13,018 nt of DNA from Thalassiosira profunda (GCA_036939355.1 JALLAP010000425.1:1-13018), one strand, 5' to 3'; positions 1-6,897 are shown, numbered from the stretch's first letter. The notes: generated from the letters alone by a model not told the origin. Numbers and translations: made by a program.

Positions 1-269
1 GCAAGGATGGGCCTCCCACTCCAAAGACGACGTCCAAGCCGTCTTCGAGCAAGAATGGACCTCCCACTCCAAAGACGACGTCCAAGCCGTCTTCGAGCAA
101 GGATGGGCCTCCCACTCCAAAGACGACGTCCAAGCCGTCTTCGAGCAAGAAGATGCCGAAGGAGAAGAGCGTGAGGCCTCCGAAAAAGGAAAAGAGCGTG
201 AAGCCTCCAACGATTAGGAGCGCCAAGCAGCCCAAGCAGCCCAAGGGTACTACTGTGCCACCCATCTAA
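1..269 (+). CDS. C-terminal end of a Lys/Pro/Ser-rich repeat protein (5' partial)
   Basis: One frame is open from the left edge (first full codon at 3) to a TAA at 267-269. It encodes three consecutive copies of a 16-residue unit, K-[D/N]-G-P-P-T-P-K-T-T-S-K-P-S-S-S, then a basic tail rich in Lys and Pro (KSVRPPK, KSVKPP, KQPKQPKG) ending in VPPI. The tail has no hydrophobic segment and should be disordered and strongly positively charged. The only in-frame ATG is near 150, so the true start lies upstream of the window and more repeat copies may precede. No family is recognised. Ser/Thr/Pro/Lys tails of this kind occur in chromatin, cytoskeletal and biomineral-associated proteins, but nothing here chooses between them. 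The reading frame is well supported because the 48-bp repeats keep frame and the codons differ silently. Confidence 0.7.
   Translation, partial: KDGPPTPKTTSKPSSSKNGPPTPKTTSKPSSSKDGPPTPKTTSKPSSSKKMPKEKSVRPPKKEKSVKPPTIRSAKQPKQPKGTTVPPI
3..146 (+). repeat. Three tandem 48-bp coding repeats
   Basis: Units lie at 3-50, 51-98 and 99-146. Units 1 and 3 are identical. Unit 2 differs at two codons (GAT to AAT, and GGG to GGA). Each encodes 16 residues, so copy-number change would keep the frame. The array may continue to the left of the window. Confidence 0.9.
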
Positions 270-290
270 TCTGTCTGGGAGTCCCAACAG

Positions 291-351
291 TTCAACGCCT
301 TGTTTGACACTCCCGAAATGAACGTGACAATCCTTCAACGCCCTGTCTGAC
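291..351 (+). repeat. Near-duplicate 18-bp segments 43 bp apart
   Basis: TTCAACGCCTTGTTTGAC at 291-308 recurs as TTCAACGCCCTGTCTGAC at 334-351 with two differences. Each reads FNALxD, but in different frames (frame 3 for the first, frame 1 for the second). This suggests a small old duplication at the edge of the coding-like remnant. Confidence 0.5.
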
Positions 352-641
352 GAGATCCTAGAGAGCAGTTCAGCCATCTGGGTCGCCCCGCCCGTCTACC
401 AAGCCTTGCTCTGTGTTGGAGAGCTGCAAACCAAGATGTCTTGCTTCGATGCTGCCTTCCTAAAAGCAGCCCTCCAGAATGTGTGGATTGAGCTGAATAG
501 CAAGGGCGATCCATTCGCATGCCATAACTGTCCAAATGAGCACCACTGAAGATTGTTTACGACGCAAGGCCGAGCTGCATGCGCTGCATTCTGAATTGGC
601 ACCAATCCGATTGCCACAGGTTGATTTGTAGAATAACATAA
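328..641 (+). pseudogene. Possible gene remnant with a Cys-rich end, split by a frameshift
   Basis: Frame 1 is open from just after a TGA at 325-327 to a TGA at 547-549 and reads as ordinary protein (for example EILESSSAIWVAPPVYQALL, then LKAALQNVWIEL, ending FACHNCPNEHH). Directly at its end another frame is open from 549 to a TAA at 639-641 and continues with Cys/His spacing (SCMRC, then SDCH). The CxxC pairs on both sides of the break suggest a single zinc-binding-like region interrupted by a frame change. There is no good start codon. It could be a pseudogene, an exon of a gene whose other exons I cannot place, or chance. The opposite strand also has a 104-codon frame here, but its composition is less protein-like. 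Confidence 0.25.
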
Positions 642-1024
642 CCAAGCTGTCATGTTTGACCAACGACCAACGCATTGATTTTCCAACGCAAGATGGTAGC
701 CTGCAAACATGAGAAAAGAAAAGGTTATTGTGTGAGCACAGAACTCAGTGATTGCACTCGTTTTGGAAGCATTTGGCCAGTCGTCGTCGTCCGCTTCTCA
801 GCAATGCAATGGGCGCCTCACGAATGCAATTGACATCCACGAGGGAGATTCTACGTCCCTCATTCAGTCTCATTATATCAGTATTTTTGATGCTCACTGG
901 CGCCCATATTCCTCAAACGAACGACACTCTCATCGCAGCACACGCCCACTGTTGTGGTTGCTCACCTCTATACTCAGCCTTTCGTTTTGACGGGGACGTG
1001 GAAGGGGTGCCACTGAACCAACGC

Positions 1025-2384
1025 TCAAAACGTGCAGTAGAGCACGAGGTTCTTTCCCCTACAGTCGAGGTACTCTCTGCGGATCATGCCGTCCTTCGCC
1101 TCCAAGTGATCGCACCACTCCTGGAAGCTCATGCTGCGCCCGTCCCGGGGAAAGACGCAGCACGGCACCACGGCGAAGGGAATGCGCCGCTCCAGCGCGC
1201 AGTCCACAATGTGCTCGGTGGCCTCGTCGGGATGGAGCCCCGCCAGGACGGTCACCCGATTGCGCAGCTCGCTTTTGGCGGCGTCATTTGAGTGGAAGAA
1301 GTCGGCATGAAAGAGGGTGCGGACGTGGCCACCCCACAGATCGCCCCGCGGCCCCTCCGGGACGTCTGTTTGCCGCTCCTTCAAAAATCGGCGCTGGCGC
1401 CTGTTCAGCTTCCGCCCGCGGGGATCGACGCTCACGCACGGAATACCACGCAAGGCGCTCAGCTCAAAGCAGAGGTCGCCCCGCCCTCCCGCCACGTCCA
1501 GCACCGTGCTCTCGCTCGTCAGATCGAACGTCTCGCAGAGGAAGGCCGCGAACGCCCCCGCCCTCTGGGCCCTGCTCGCGGTGTCCTCTATGCATCGGCT
1601 CGGCCCGCCGACCACCGCCCGCTCGGCCTCGGCGGCCCGGCGCCTTTTCTCCGCGAGCCACCCCCGGCGCACGGCCGGGTCGTCGGTGTGGACCCTGGGA
1701 CAGCGCGGGATCGGACACCGGCCCTCGCTGGTGTAGTGCTTGCACAGATCCTCGTGGAGCGGCATTGTGGCGGTCCCAGATGCAGAAGGCGGAGGCGCCT
1801 TCTCGCTGCACGGAAGGCACATCGTGAACACCGGCTCGAAGGGACCCCGGAGGCCGCGCGCGTCCCACGCCTCCACCACGACGGGCAGGCCGCAGCATCG
1901 AAACGTCCGGTGATCGCGTGCAGTCGAGCTGCTCTCGGGGATGCATCGGCAGGAGAGGAAGGGGCAGATGAGGCATTGCAAAAAAGTAGACACATCTTGT
2001 GCACACGTCAACACATCACATCGACACATCAAGGCCGCTCTCAAACCATACTCACTCGGATCTCTCGAAGTATCCGGCGATGCGTAATATGTCGCCAAGC
2101 TTCATAGCCTTGAGGGCGTCCTTCACGGAGGGCAGGGCGGGGGATTGCTTCAGGACCAGCTCGATCGTTTCGCCGTCGGCGGCGGGGCCATCAGTAGTGC
2201 CGTTGTGTGGTTGGGCCGAGAGGACGAGGTCGGCGAACGCCAATTTGGCCGACAGCGTGCGGACCTTGACGAGCTGGCCGGTCACCGACTCCTCCGCCTC
2301 GAGCGGAATTGCATCAGCGGCGTCGGACATGGCGGGTTGGGCTTCAAACCAACCTCTGTGTGCCTGAGCCATCACCTCAACCAT
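1025..2384 (-). CDS. OB-fold / CCCH zinc finger / SAM-methyltransferase-like protein (two exons)
   Basis: Exon 1 is 2056-2384 and exon 2 is 1025-1928, giving 410 residues; a good alternative ATG at 2330 would give 392. From the 2384 start, residues about 33-107 look like an OB-fold (SVTGQLVKVR, KLAFADLVL, LGDILRIAGYF). A CCCH finger follows at C172, C181, C186, H190 (spacing 8-4-3). Then comes a Rossmann methyltransferase with motif I VLDVAGGRGDL at 252-262 and an acidic loop SVDPRG, followed by AGLHPDEATEHIVD (339-352) and VPCCVFP (364-370). That last pair recalls tRNA methyltransferases of the TRM13 type and related uncharacterised enzymes, which also carry an N-terminal zinc finger. The substrate is inferred only, with RNA the most likely guess because both accessory domains can bind nucleic acid. 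The intron joins the frames exactly (phase 2). The next gene in the same direction lies 416 bp upstream, so its promoter is its own. Confidence 0.82.
1929..2055 (-). other. GT-AG intron, 127 bp, with tandem NAGNAG acceptor
   Basis: On the minus strand the donor is GTGAGT (2055 downward). The intron ends in GAGAGCAG with two usable AGs, at 1929-1930 and 1932-1933. The two acceptors differ by one codon and both keep the methyltransferase frame. A pyrimidine-rich stretch (ctgccccttcctctcctgcc) precedes the acceptor. Without removal, exon 1 hits a stop at the donor (GAG TGA). The 14-mer GTGCACAAGATGTG lies inside, 62 nt before the end of the intron. Confidence 0.85.
1991..2004 (-). repeat. Recurrent 14-mer GTGCACAAGATGTG, copy 1 (intronic)
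   Basis: Exact match on the minus strand, sense to the host gene, inside the methyltransferase intron. Its 3' end is 62 nt from the intron end. Confidence 0.85.
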
Positions 2385-2518
2385 CACACACTTCTCTCAC
2401 ATCACCACGCCAGAGTTCACACATCTCGGCCTCTGCCGTCAGCCATTCGCCACCCGCCGATATGCCGACCCAGTCCCTCCGCGAAGAGCCGCGAAGCACC
2501 TCTGGGCCCGCCTGGTGG

Positions 2519-2548
2519 TGGAGGGGGGCGCCTGTGGAGGGGGGCGCC
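2519..2548. repeat. Two adjacent copies of TGGAGGGGGGCGCC
   Basis: Direct copies at 2519-2532 and 2535-2548. The opposite strand reads GGCGCCCCCCTCCA. These GC boxes lie about 150 bp upstream of the methyltransferase start and may be promoter elements, which is inference only. Confidence 0.6.
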
Positions 2549-2578
2549 GTGTGTAGTATGTAGCTTGGCGTGTGCGGG

Positions 2579-2592
2579 GTATTGTACAATAC
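2579..2592. promoter_or_regulatory. Perfect 14-bp palindrome GTATTGTACAATAC
   Basis: The sequence equals its own reverse complement over 14 bases and lies about 200 bp upstream of the methyltransferase start. It could be a dimeric transcription-factor site; no factor is identified. Confidence 0.45.
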
Positions 2593-2799
2593 AATAGGTG
2601 CGGGGTGGGCGGGGACAAGGTACCTACCTATGTACGTCGTATTATTTGATTGTTCCCTTGCCAGATGACCCCCGGCAATAGATTGCAATTTGCAACTCCC
2701 GCTCCTGGAGTGAGGTCTATCAATGCACAGCTTAATTGAATAGCTGCTTGAGGCAGCACAGATTGAAGCAGTCACCCTCTCCCACCTTCGTCTGCAAAC

Positions 2800-3861
2800 T
2801 CATCCATCCTTTTTGCCTTCCCATTTGATGCAAAACTGCTTGTGCCCACCCTGCTTCGCCTTCCAGTGCCGTCTCTGACAGTCCCTGCTGCAATACCAAG
2901 CTGCGCGGCACGTTGAGCATCGCAGAAACGATTTCTCCGGAGGCGCTATCTTGTAGCACGAAAAGCACTGCGTGCTCAATTTTCCTTCCAGCTCTTTCAA
3001 TTGTAAGATGGCGGCTTGTACGCCTGCCTCAGCTGCCCGTCGAATCCAGTGCATTCCTTCTGTGAAAAGGGAATTGTAGGATGGCCGAATCCAGGGTTCA
3101 GGATAACACATTGTCTCTCCCAACAAGCCCATCGAGTCCGGGTCCCCCCTCTCCGCGGCTGGTGTCAAGACGCGAATGGCTTCTTCCTTGGATTGTTTCA
3201 CGCCATGAGTGCCGTTGTTGTAAGCCACACCCAGATTGTAGCAAGCATCATTGTTGCCTTTCGAGGCCGAACTCCTCAGATAATGAATACGTTCAGCATC
3301 GTTTCCCTCATTTCCAAGCATTTGTGAGAGATGGAGTTCGGCAATTGCGTGGCCCTGCTCGGCTGCTCTCAAATACCACCTCTTTGCTTCTGCGCTCGAT
3401 TTTGGGAAGCCATACCTACCAAACTCATGCGTATTTCCAATCACATATTGGCATTCAGGGTCTCTCTCTTCAGCACCCAGCATAAATATTTTTATGCCCC
3501 TGTCCACATTTTTCTCAATTCCTTCCTGCCCATTAAGGAAGTGCAACCCTAAGGCGCAATACATGTGTAGTGGCAGCTGGCCCTTCTCAAATTTGTCTAA
3601 CCGCATTCTCCCTACATCATCAGCCGTCGGTTTTAGGGCCCGGCAGAGTGGGCAATGTCTGTTGAGCTGCTCTTCCTGCCTTCCATACGAGCCGACAGCG
3701 GCCGCCTTGTCCAAATACGCGTCTCGCTTGTTGTGGCAGTCTTTGCAATACGCCTTTTCACAACAGATGGTCACCACTCGACTGGTCACATCCCAAAAGG
3801 GCGGCAGAGGTTCCAGGCAAAGAGGACAGTCGTCCTCTGCATCGTTGCATCGGTCAGACAT
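2800..3861 (-). CDS. RING-type / Sel1-repeat / MYND zinc-finger protein
   Basis: 353 residues from the only in-frame ATG (3859-3861); the frame is open further upstream but has no ATG there. Residues 12-73 form a RING-like zinc domain: CPLC at 12-15, CC at 33-34, CKDC at 39-42, CPLC at 70-73. Residues about 95-290 are Sel1-like helical repeats (for example AEAKRWYLRAAEQGHA, NDACYNLGVAYNNG, GMHWIRRAAEAGVQAA). The C-terminus is a MYND finger at 299-344 (CFSC, CSTC, YCSRDCQRRHW, then H340 and C344). RING domains often act as E3 ubiquitin ligases, Sel1 repeats form protein-binding solenoids, and MYND fingers bind proline-rich peptides. This architecture is familiar from expanded families in diatoms and other algae. 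Substrates are unknown. No signal peptide or membrane segment is present, so it is probably cytosolic or nuclear. Confidence 0.88.
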   Translation of the reverse strand: MSDRCNDAEDDCPLCLEPLPPFWDVTSRVVTICCEKAYCKDCHNKRDAYLDKAAAVGSYGRQEEQLNRHCPLCRALKPTADDVGRMRLDKFEKGQLPLHMYCALGLHFLNGQEGIEKNVDRGIKIFMLGAEERDPECQYVIGNTHEFGRYGFPKSSAEAKRWYLRAAEQGHAIAELHLSQMLGNEGNDAERIHYLRSSASKGNNDACYNLGVAYNNGTHGVKQSKEEAIRVLTPAAERGDPDSMGLLGETMCYPEPWIRPSYNSLFTEGMHWIRRAAEAGVQAAILQLKELEGKLSTQCFSCYKIAPPEKSFLRCSTCRAAWYCSRDCQRRHWKAKQGGHKQFCIKWEGKKDG

Positions 3862-4038
3862 GACGATGGTGCATATGGTAATGTGCTCTCGTGCTGATCT
3901 ACTACCTGCACGTGCTACCTCGTGCCTCTGATGCCTGCCGCTTTGCAACCGCAGCAACCAACGCAATCTGCTGCCGCGCTTATCTCCCAGTGTCGCGGCC
4001 AGGTCGCGGCTGGGAGCTAGGGAGGCGGCATGGGCCGT

Positions 4039-4248
4039 TACAGTTGAATCCCCCGAACTGTACCACCTGATCTGGCTTATATCACCCCTTGGGAGAACGC
4101 CTGGGCCAGATCCTTATACCACCTAGACTCTAATGCATGTAGTAGTTAGGCAACGGCCACTCCGGATCTCAAGTAATACCACCCCCTCCGGAAGGCTGGC
4201 CTGGATCCTTATACCAGGGGGTGGTATAGTTCGGGGTATTTAACTGTA
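4039..4248. mobile_element. Non-autonomous Tc1/mariner-like inverted-repeat element (MITE)
   Basis: The left end, 4041-4067, starts CAGTTGAATCCCCCGAAC. The right end, 4220-4246, is its reverse complement over 27 bases with three mismatches. Both ends are flanked by TA (4039-4040 and 4247-4248), the target duplication typical of Tc1/mariner elements, many of which also begin CAGT. The 206-bp interior has no coding frame. It holds several subterminal copies of a TATACCACC-like unit, an inner 11-bp inverted pair ATACCACCCCC/GGGGGTGGTAT (4176-4186 and 4217-4227), and a pair GATCTGGC/GCCAGATC (4069-4076 and 4105-4112). The family assignment rests on the ends and TA alone. It would need a transposase elsewhere in the genome. 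Confidence 0.72.
4076..4216. repeat. Duplicated block inside the inverted-repeat element
   Basis: GATCCTTATACCA occurs at 4109-4121 and again at 4204-4216. The 30 or so bases before each copy also resemble each other (TTATATCACCCC...GCCTGGGCCA versus TAATACCACCCCC...GCTGGCCTG). The offset is 95 bp, suggesting an internal tandem duplication within the element. Confidence 0.6.
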
Positions 4249-4333
4249 TCTACCAAGTTGTTTTGTTGCTGCATGGCTGAAGCGTGATCACAGACCGTCA
4301 CAGATGCGATCACATCCCTTGCTTTGGGTTGAA

Positions 4334-4358
4334 TGACGTCAGTCACGTGCCCGTGACG
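4334..4358 (+). promoter_or_regulatory. CRE/G-box cluster upstream of the plastid membrane protein gene
   Basis: TGACGTCA (4334-4341, a perfect palindrome), CACGTG (4344-4349) and TGACG (4354-4358) lie within 25 bases, 67-91 bp before the ATG at 4425. GTCACG (4342-4347) and CGTGAC (4352-4357) also form an inverted pair. These are classic bZIP target cores. In photosynthetic stramenopiles, the LOV-domain bZIP aureochromes bind TGACGT, so light regulation is a reasonable inference that has not been shown here. Confidence 0.5.
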
Positions 4359-4424
4359 CAGCGCCCCCCTGCACTTTGAGCAAATCCTGCCTCATTTTTC
4401 TGAAATCCGACCCCGCGCCCAGCC

Positions 4425-5424
4425 ATGATGCTCCGCCGCATCCTCCTCGCGTCCCTCGCTGCCGGTGTCGCCACGGGCTTCACCGCCCCCTCCTCCACCG
4501 TCGCTACCCGCGGGTCGAGTCGCATTGCTGCTTTTGACGAGCGCGCTTCGGTCGAATCGTTCGACCCCCTCAACCTCTCCGAGGACTCTCCGCGCAATGA
4601 CTCACCCAATGGAAAGGCCGCGGCCATCGCCATGGCGTCCCTCCTCGCCTCCCCCTCCATCGCCTCGGCGGCGGGACCCGACTGGGGCCTCTTCGAGGGC
4701 CGGACCGGCTCGCTCCTCCACCCCGTCGCGATGGCTTCCATGGCGGCCTTTTCCCTCTCCACCGCCCTCCTGGGCTTCCAGTGGCGGAGGCAGCGCACCC
4801 TCGGCGACGAAATTTCGTCGCTCAAGAAGGGATTGCCGGATTTGAAGGGCGCCAAATCGGTGAAGGAGGCATTGGCCGCGGCCGAGGCGGCGGAGGAGGT
4901 GGATGCGTCGTACGTGAGCAGTTTGAAGGGGGCGCTGGCGCTCGACGGGGAGATTGCCGCGCTGACAAAGGAGCGGAAGGACTTGGCGAGCGCGGGACCG
5001 CGGGACAAGCACTTCGGCCAGGGATCGCTGCTGTTGTTCGTGGGCACGGCGTTTGCCATTGAGGTGCGTGATTGTTGCTCTGGGCATCTGCATTGCAATT
5101 TTGTGCACAAGATGTGCACAAAATAGCCCATCTTTCAACATTGGCCCACACTCATCTCTTCAACTCAATGCAAAACAGGGACCGCTCAACACCTACGCCC
5201 GCGCCGGGAAGCTCTTCCCGGGACCGCACCTCTACGCCGGGGCCGGGCTCGTCGTTCTGTGGGCCCTCGCGGCGTCGATGGTCCCGGCCATGCAGAAGGG
5301 GAACGACGCCGCGCGGACGGTCCACATTGGGGCCAACGTGGCGGGGATCGGATTGTTCGTGTGGCAGGTGACGTCTGGGATTCCGATTCTGTTCAAGGTG
5401 CTTGAGTTTACGAAGTGGCCTTAG
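4425..5424 (+). CDS. Plastid-targeted multi-span membrane protein, DUF4079-type (two exons)
   Basis: Exon 1 is 4425-5063 and exon 2 is 5179-5424; joined they give 294 residues in phase 0. The N-terminus MMLRRILLASLAAGVATG is hydrophobic and is followed by F19-TAPSS, matching the ASAFAP-type cleavage signal for complex red plastids. A second hydrophobic stretch before DWGLFEG (about 66-79) may be a thylakoid or lumenal signal. Likely membrane spans are about 99-120 (beginning LHPVAM), 199-213 continuing into exon 2, 230-251 and 261-285. The charged stretch at about 128-190 between the first two spans looks helical. His99, His196, His230 and His262 lie at membrane-span edges, and the end is KVLEFTKWP. 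The HPxxM start and the WQxxxGIPIxxKxLEFTKWP-like end fit my memory of the DUF4079 family of cyanobacteria and plastids, whose function is not established. The family call is from recall and not from a search. Confidence 0.8.
5064..5178 (+). other. GT-AG intron, 115 bp, carrying a perfect hairpin
   Basis: The donor is GAG/GTGCGTG and the acceptor AAAACAG/GGACCG. Removal joins ...TAFAIE to GPLNTY in phase 0 and restores a membrane protein with a family-typical C-terminus. Read through, exon 1 would stop at 5124-5126 inside the intron. The intron holds the 14-mer GTGCACAAGATGTG at 5103-5116, with 62 nt from its end to the intron end. Confidence 0.88.
5098..5124 (+). repeat. 27-nt perfect intronic hairpin containing the recurrent 14-mer (copy 2)
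   Basis: Left arm ATTTTGTGCACA (5098-5109), loop AGA (5110-5112), right arm TGTGCACAAAAT (5113-5124). The arms are perfectly complementary over 12 bases. The core at 5103-5116 is identical to the copies at 1991-2004 and 8266-8279. Confidence 0.9.
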
Positions 5425-5739
5425 ATCTGCGCGGATAGCGGCGTATCGTTGAACAGAATGAGACCTCGGAGGTGCAGAGATAGAGAGGGTCGAGCAGCCA
5501 CTGAAATGAACAGACTCGATATCTGCAGTAAGGAATTGTACAAACAACACCGCATTGGATTGCAGGTGCATTGTCAGCTCAGCCTATGGTCAAGGTAACG
5601 AGGGAAGCAGCTAGAAATGGAGATAATTTTAGAGAGTCAGCGCTACGGGAACCGCAATCCGAATAAGAGCGGTGTGTTTGGGGACTCATTGGTTGAATGA
5701 AGCCGAAAATAGGCCTTATCCTGGATTCGCCAGAAGGCA
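5425..5739. other. 315-bp convergent 3' region
   Basis: This lies between the stop codons of two convergent genes and should hold both 3' ends. No coding frame, canonical AATAAA on either strand, repeat or element end was recognised. Confidence 0.6.
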
Positions 5740-6897
5740 TCAGTCGGAAGAATTCTCTTCGAGGCGAGCAATCAGAGTCTCCCGCGAACCATCAACATCC
5801 AACCCCTTCTCGTGAAGCATCTTCCTCAAAGCGCTAACCCTTGCCACGCGGAGATTGCTCGCGTCGTCTCCCTTCTTTCCCCTGCTCAGAGCCAACAAGA
5901 GATCTGCAGCAAACGAGCCAGGGATATCCTCAAATGACAACACTTTCGCAGCTTCCTCCCCTTTTTCGACACAAAAGTCCATCACCGCTTCCTGCAGAAG
6001 AGCACAGTTCTTGGCATCCGCGTAGAGCAGGTTGTCCATGACATTGTCAATGGTGATGGTAGTGGAGGAGACAAAGGCGGCTTCGGCCTCCAACTTCAGA
6101 CCGACAACTCCAAACTTGTCGGCGGCATCGATGATCTCCTTTGCATCCTCCTTCAGCACTGTGTCGTTGACTTCGCCTCCGTACAGATAGAAGAGAAGGT
6201 GGCGGAAGATGAGAGGAGAGGTGCCAGTGATTGGAATTGGAGTCAAGTCGCTGCTCGACTCGCAAGCCTCAGCAAGTGCTCCACTCTCTGGAAGAACGAA
6301 GCGATGAGCATGAAACGTGGCCGGAGACTTCTTGGCCCTCGTCTTGCGCCCATCCTTCACGTGGTCTTCGCTGACCTCGAACACCACATCCGCCGATGTC
6401 TCGTCCCCGAACTTCTTGAGAATGGTAGCGCCAAGAGGATTCTCTGGTACAAACTGAGTGATCAACGACGAAGGTCCGGTTTGCTTCAGCTGCACCTCAA
6501 TGATCATGATCAACGCTCCATCACGAAGCGTATCGATCAATATAGAACGCTTGGCAAAATTGGCTGTTCCCCAGGCGCTCGGGGCCTGATATTTTTTCGC
6601 ATCCAAAGCGTAGTATGCGGCGACGTTCGCCTTTGACTCAGCGACCGTGAAGGTGGTTTGAACCTCAATGCTGGCAGGCGAACAGTTGTGAAGATAGACA
6701 GCCACCTTGCCGTCTTCTGAGGTCGTGTAGCCACCAGGATAGAGTGCAACACGCCACTGGTGCCCAAAGCAAGTGAACTTGGGCGACAGAGCGCAATCCT
6801 GCCCCTTCACAGCGGGCAGGGTTTCGAAGCCGTCGAAACGAACTTCGAAGGTCATGCAGTTGAGTTCGGCGACGCTGTTGACCGTTTCGTTGTTCAT
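5740..6897 (-). CDS. MATH-BTB protein with C-terminal SAP domain
   Basis: 385 residues from the ATG at 6895-6897, with no intron needed. Residues about 10-150 fit a MATH/TRAF-like beta sandwich (FTCFGHQWRVALYPGG, VAVYLHNCS, GALIMIIEVQL). Residues about 156-275 are a BTB/POZ domain (LGATILKKFGDETSADVVFE, FHAHRFVLPESGALAEACES, FRHLLFYLYGGEV, ADKFGVVGLKLEAE). A BACK-like helical part runs about 276-335. Residues about 350-382 form a SAP motif (VSALRKMLHEKGLDVDGSRE, then TLIARLEE). MATH-BTB proteins usually recruit substrates to cullin-3 ubiquitin ligases through MATH, while SAP motifs bind DNA or RNA. The combination suggests a substrate adaptor with a nuclear or nucleic-acid link, which is inferred. 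It is 133 bp downstream of the next minus-strand gene and has its own 5' region. Confidence 0.9.
   Translation of the reverse strand: MNNETVNSVAELNCMTFEVRFDGFETLPAVKGQDCALSPKFTCFGHQWRVALYPGGYTTSEDGKVAVYLHNCSPASIEVQTTFTVAESKANVAAYYALDAKKYQAPSAWGTANFAKRSILIDTLRDGALIMIIEVQLKQTGPSSLITQFVPENPLGATILKKFGDETSADVVFEVSEDHVKDGRKTRAKKSPATFHAHRFVLPESGALAEACESSSDLTPIPITGTSPLIFRHLLFYLYGGEVNDTVLKEDAKEIIDAADKFGVVGLKLEAEAAFVSSTTITIDNVMDNLLYADAKNCALLQEAVMDFCVEKGEEAAKVLSFEDIPGSFAADLLLALSRGKKGDDASNLRVARVSALRKMLHEKGLDVDGSRETLIARLEENSSD

Larger units (their letters stand above)
270..1024. other. 755-bp stretch without a confident gene
   Basis: The stretch lies between the stop of the left partial gene and the stop of the minus-strand methyltransferase gene. 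Its first part (about 328-641) looks like decayed or unspliced coding sequence and is listed separately. The frame that ended at 267-269 stays open after that stop to a TGA at 348-350. From about 650 to 1024 the base composition is lower in GC, and the only longer frames are antisense to the neighbouring gene or lack coding character. I see no tRNA, polyadenylation signal or element ends there. Confidence 0.5.
2385..2799. promoter_or_regulatory. 415-bp intergenic region upstream of the methyltransferase gene
   Basis: Both flanking genes are on the minus strand, so this stretch must hold the 5' region of the methyltransferase gene and the 3' region of the RING-Sel1-MYND gene. It holds two copies of TGGAGGGGGGCGCC (2519-2532 and 2535-2548, 16 bp apart) and a perfect 14-bp palindrome GTATTGTACAATAC (2579-2592). 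No convincing gene or canonical polyadenylation signal is visible. Confidence 0.5.
3862..4424. promoter_or_regulatory. 563-bp divergent intergenic region
   Basis: This region separates the divergent RING-Sel1-MYND gene (-) and DUF4079-type gene (+), so it should hold both promoters. It contains a dyad CTCCCAG...CTGGGAG (3984-3990 and 4010-4016) flanking two GTCGCGGC copies, the TA-flanked inverted-repeat element at 4039-4248, and a bZIP/G-box-like cluster at 4334-4358. No gene is seen. Confidence 0.6.

Noticed and set aside
396..710. 104-codon minus-strand frame
   Set aside because: Its composition (many Trp, Cys, His, Asn without pattern) is less protein-like than the overlapping plus-strand frame, and no neighbour context supports it.
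752..1291. 179-codon plus-strand frame
   Set aside because: Its second half lies antisense to the methyltransferase exon, and the first half has no recognisable domain.
3862..3966. Extension of the RING-Sel1-MYND gene upstream of 3861
   Set aside because: No ATG in frame there; the Met at 3859-3861 sits just ahead of the zinc domain.
5064..5126. Reading exon 1 of the DUF4079-type gene through to the stop at 5124-5126
   Set aside because: It adds a tail that does not fit a membrane protein and leaves the family-like C-terminus at 5179-5424 without a start; the GT-AG intron explains both.
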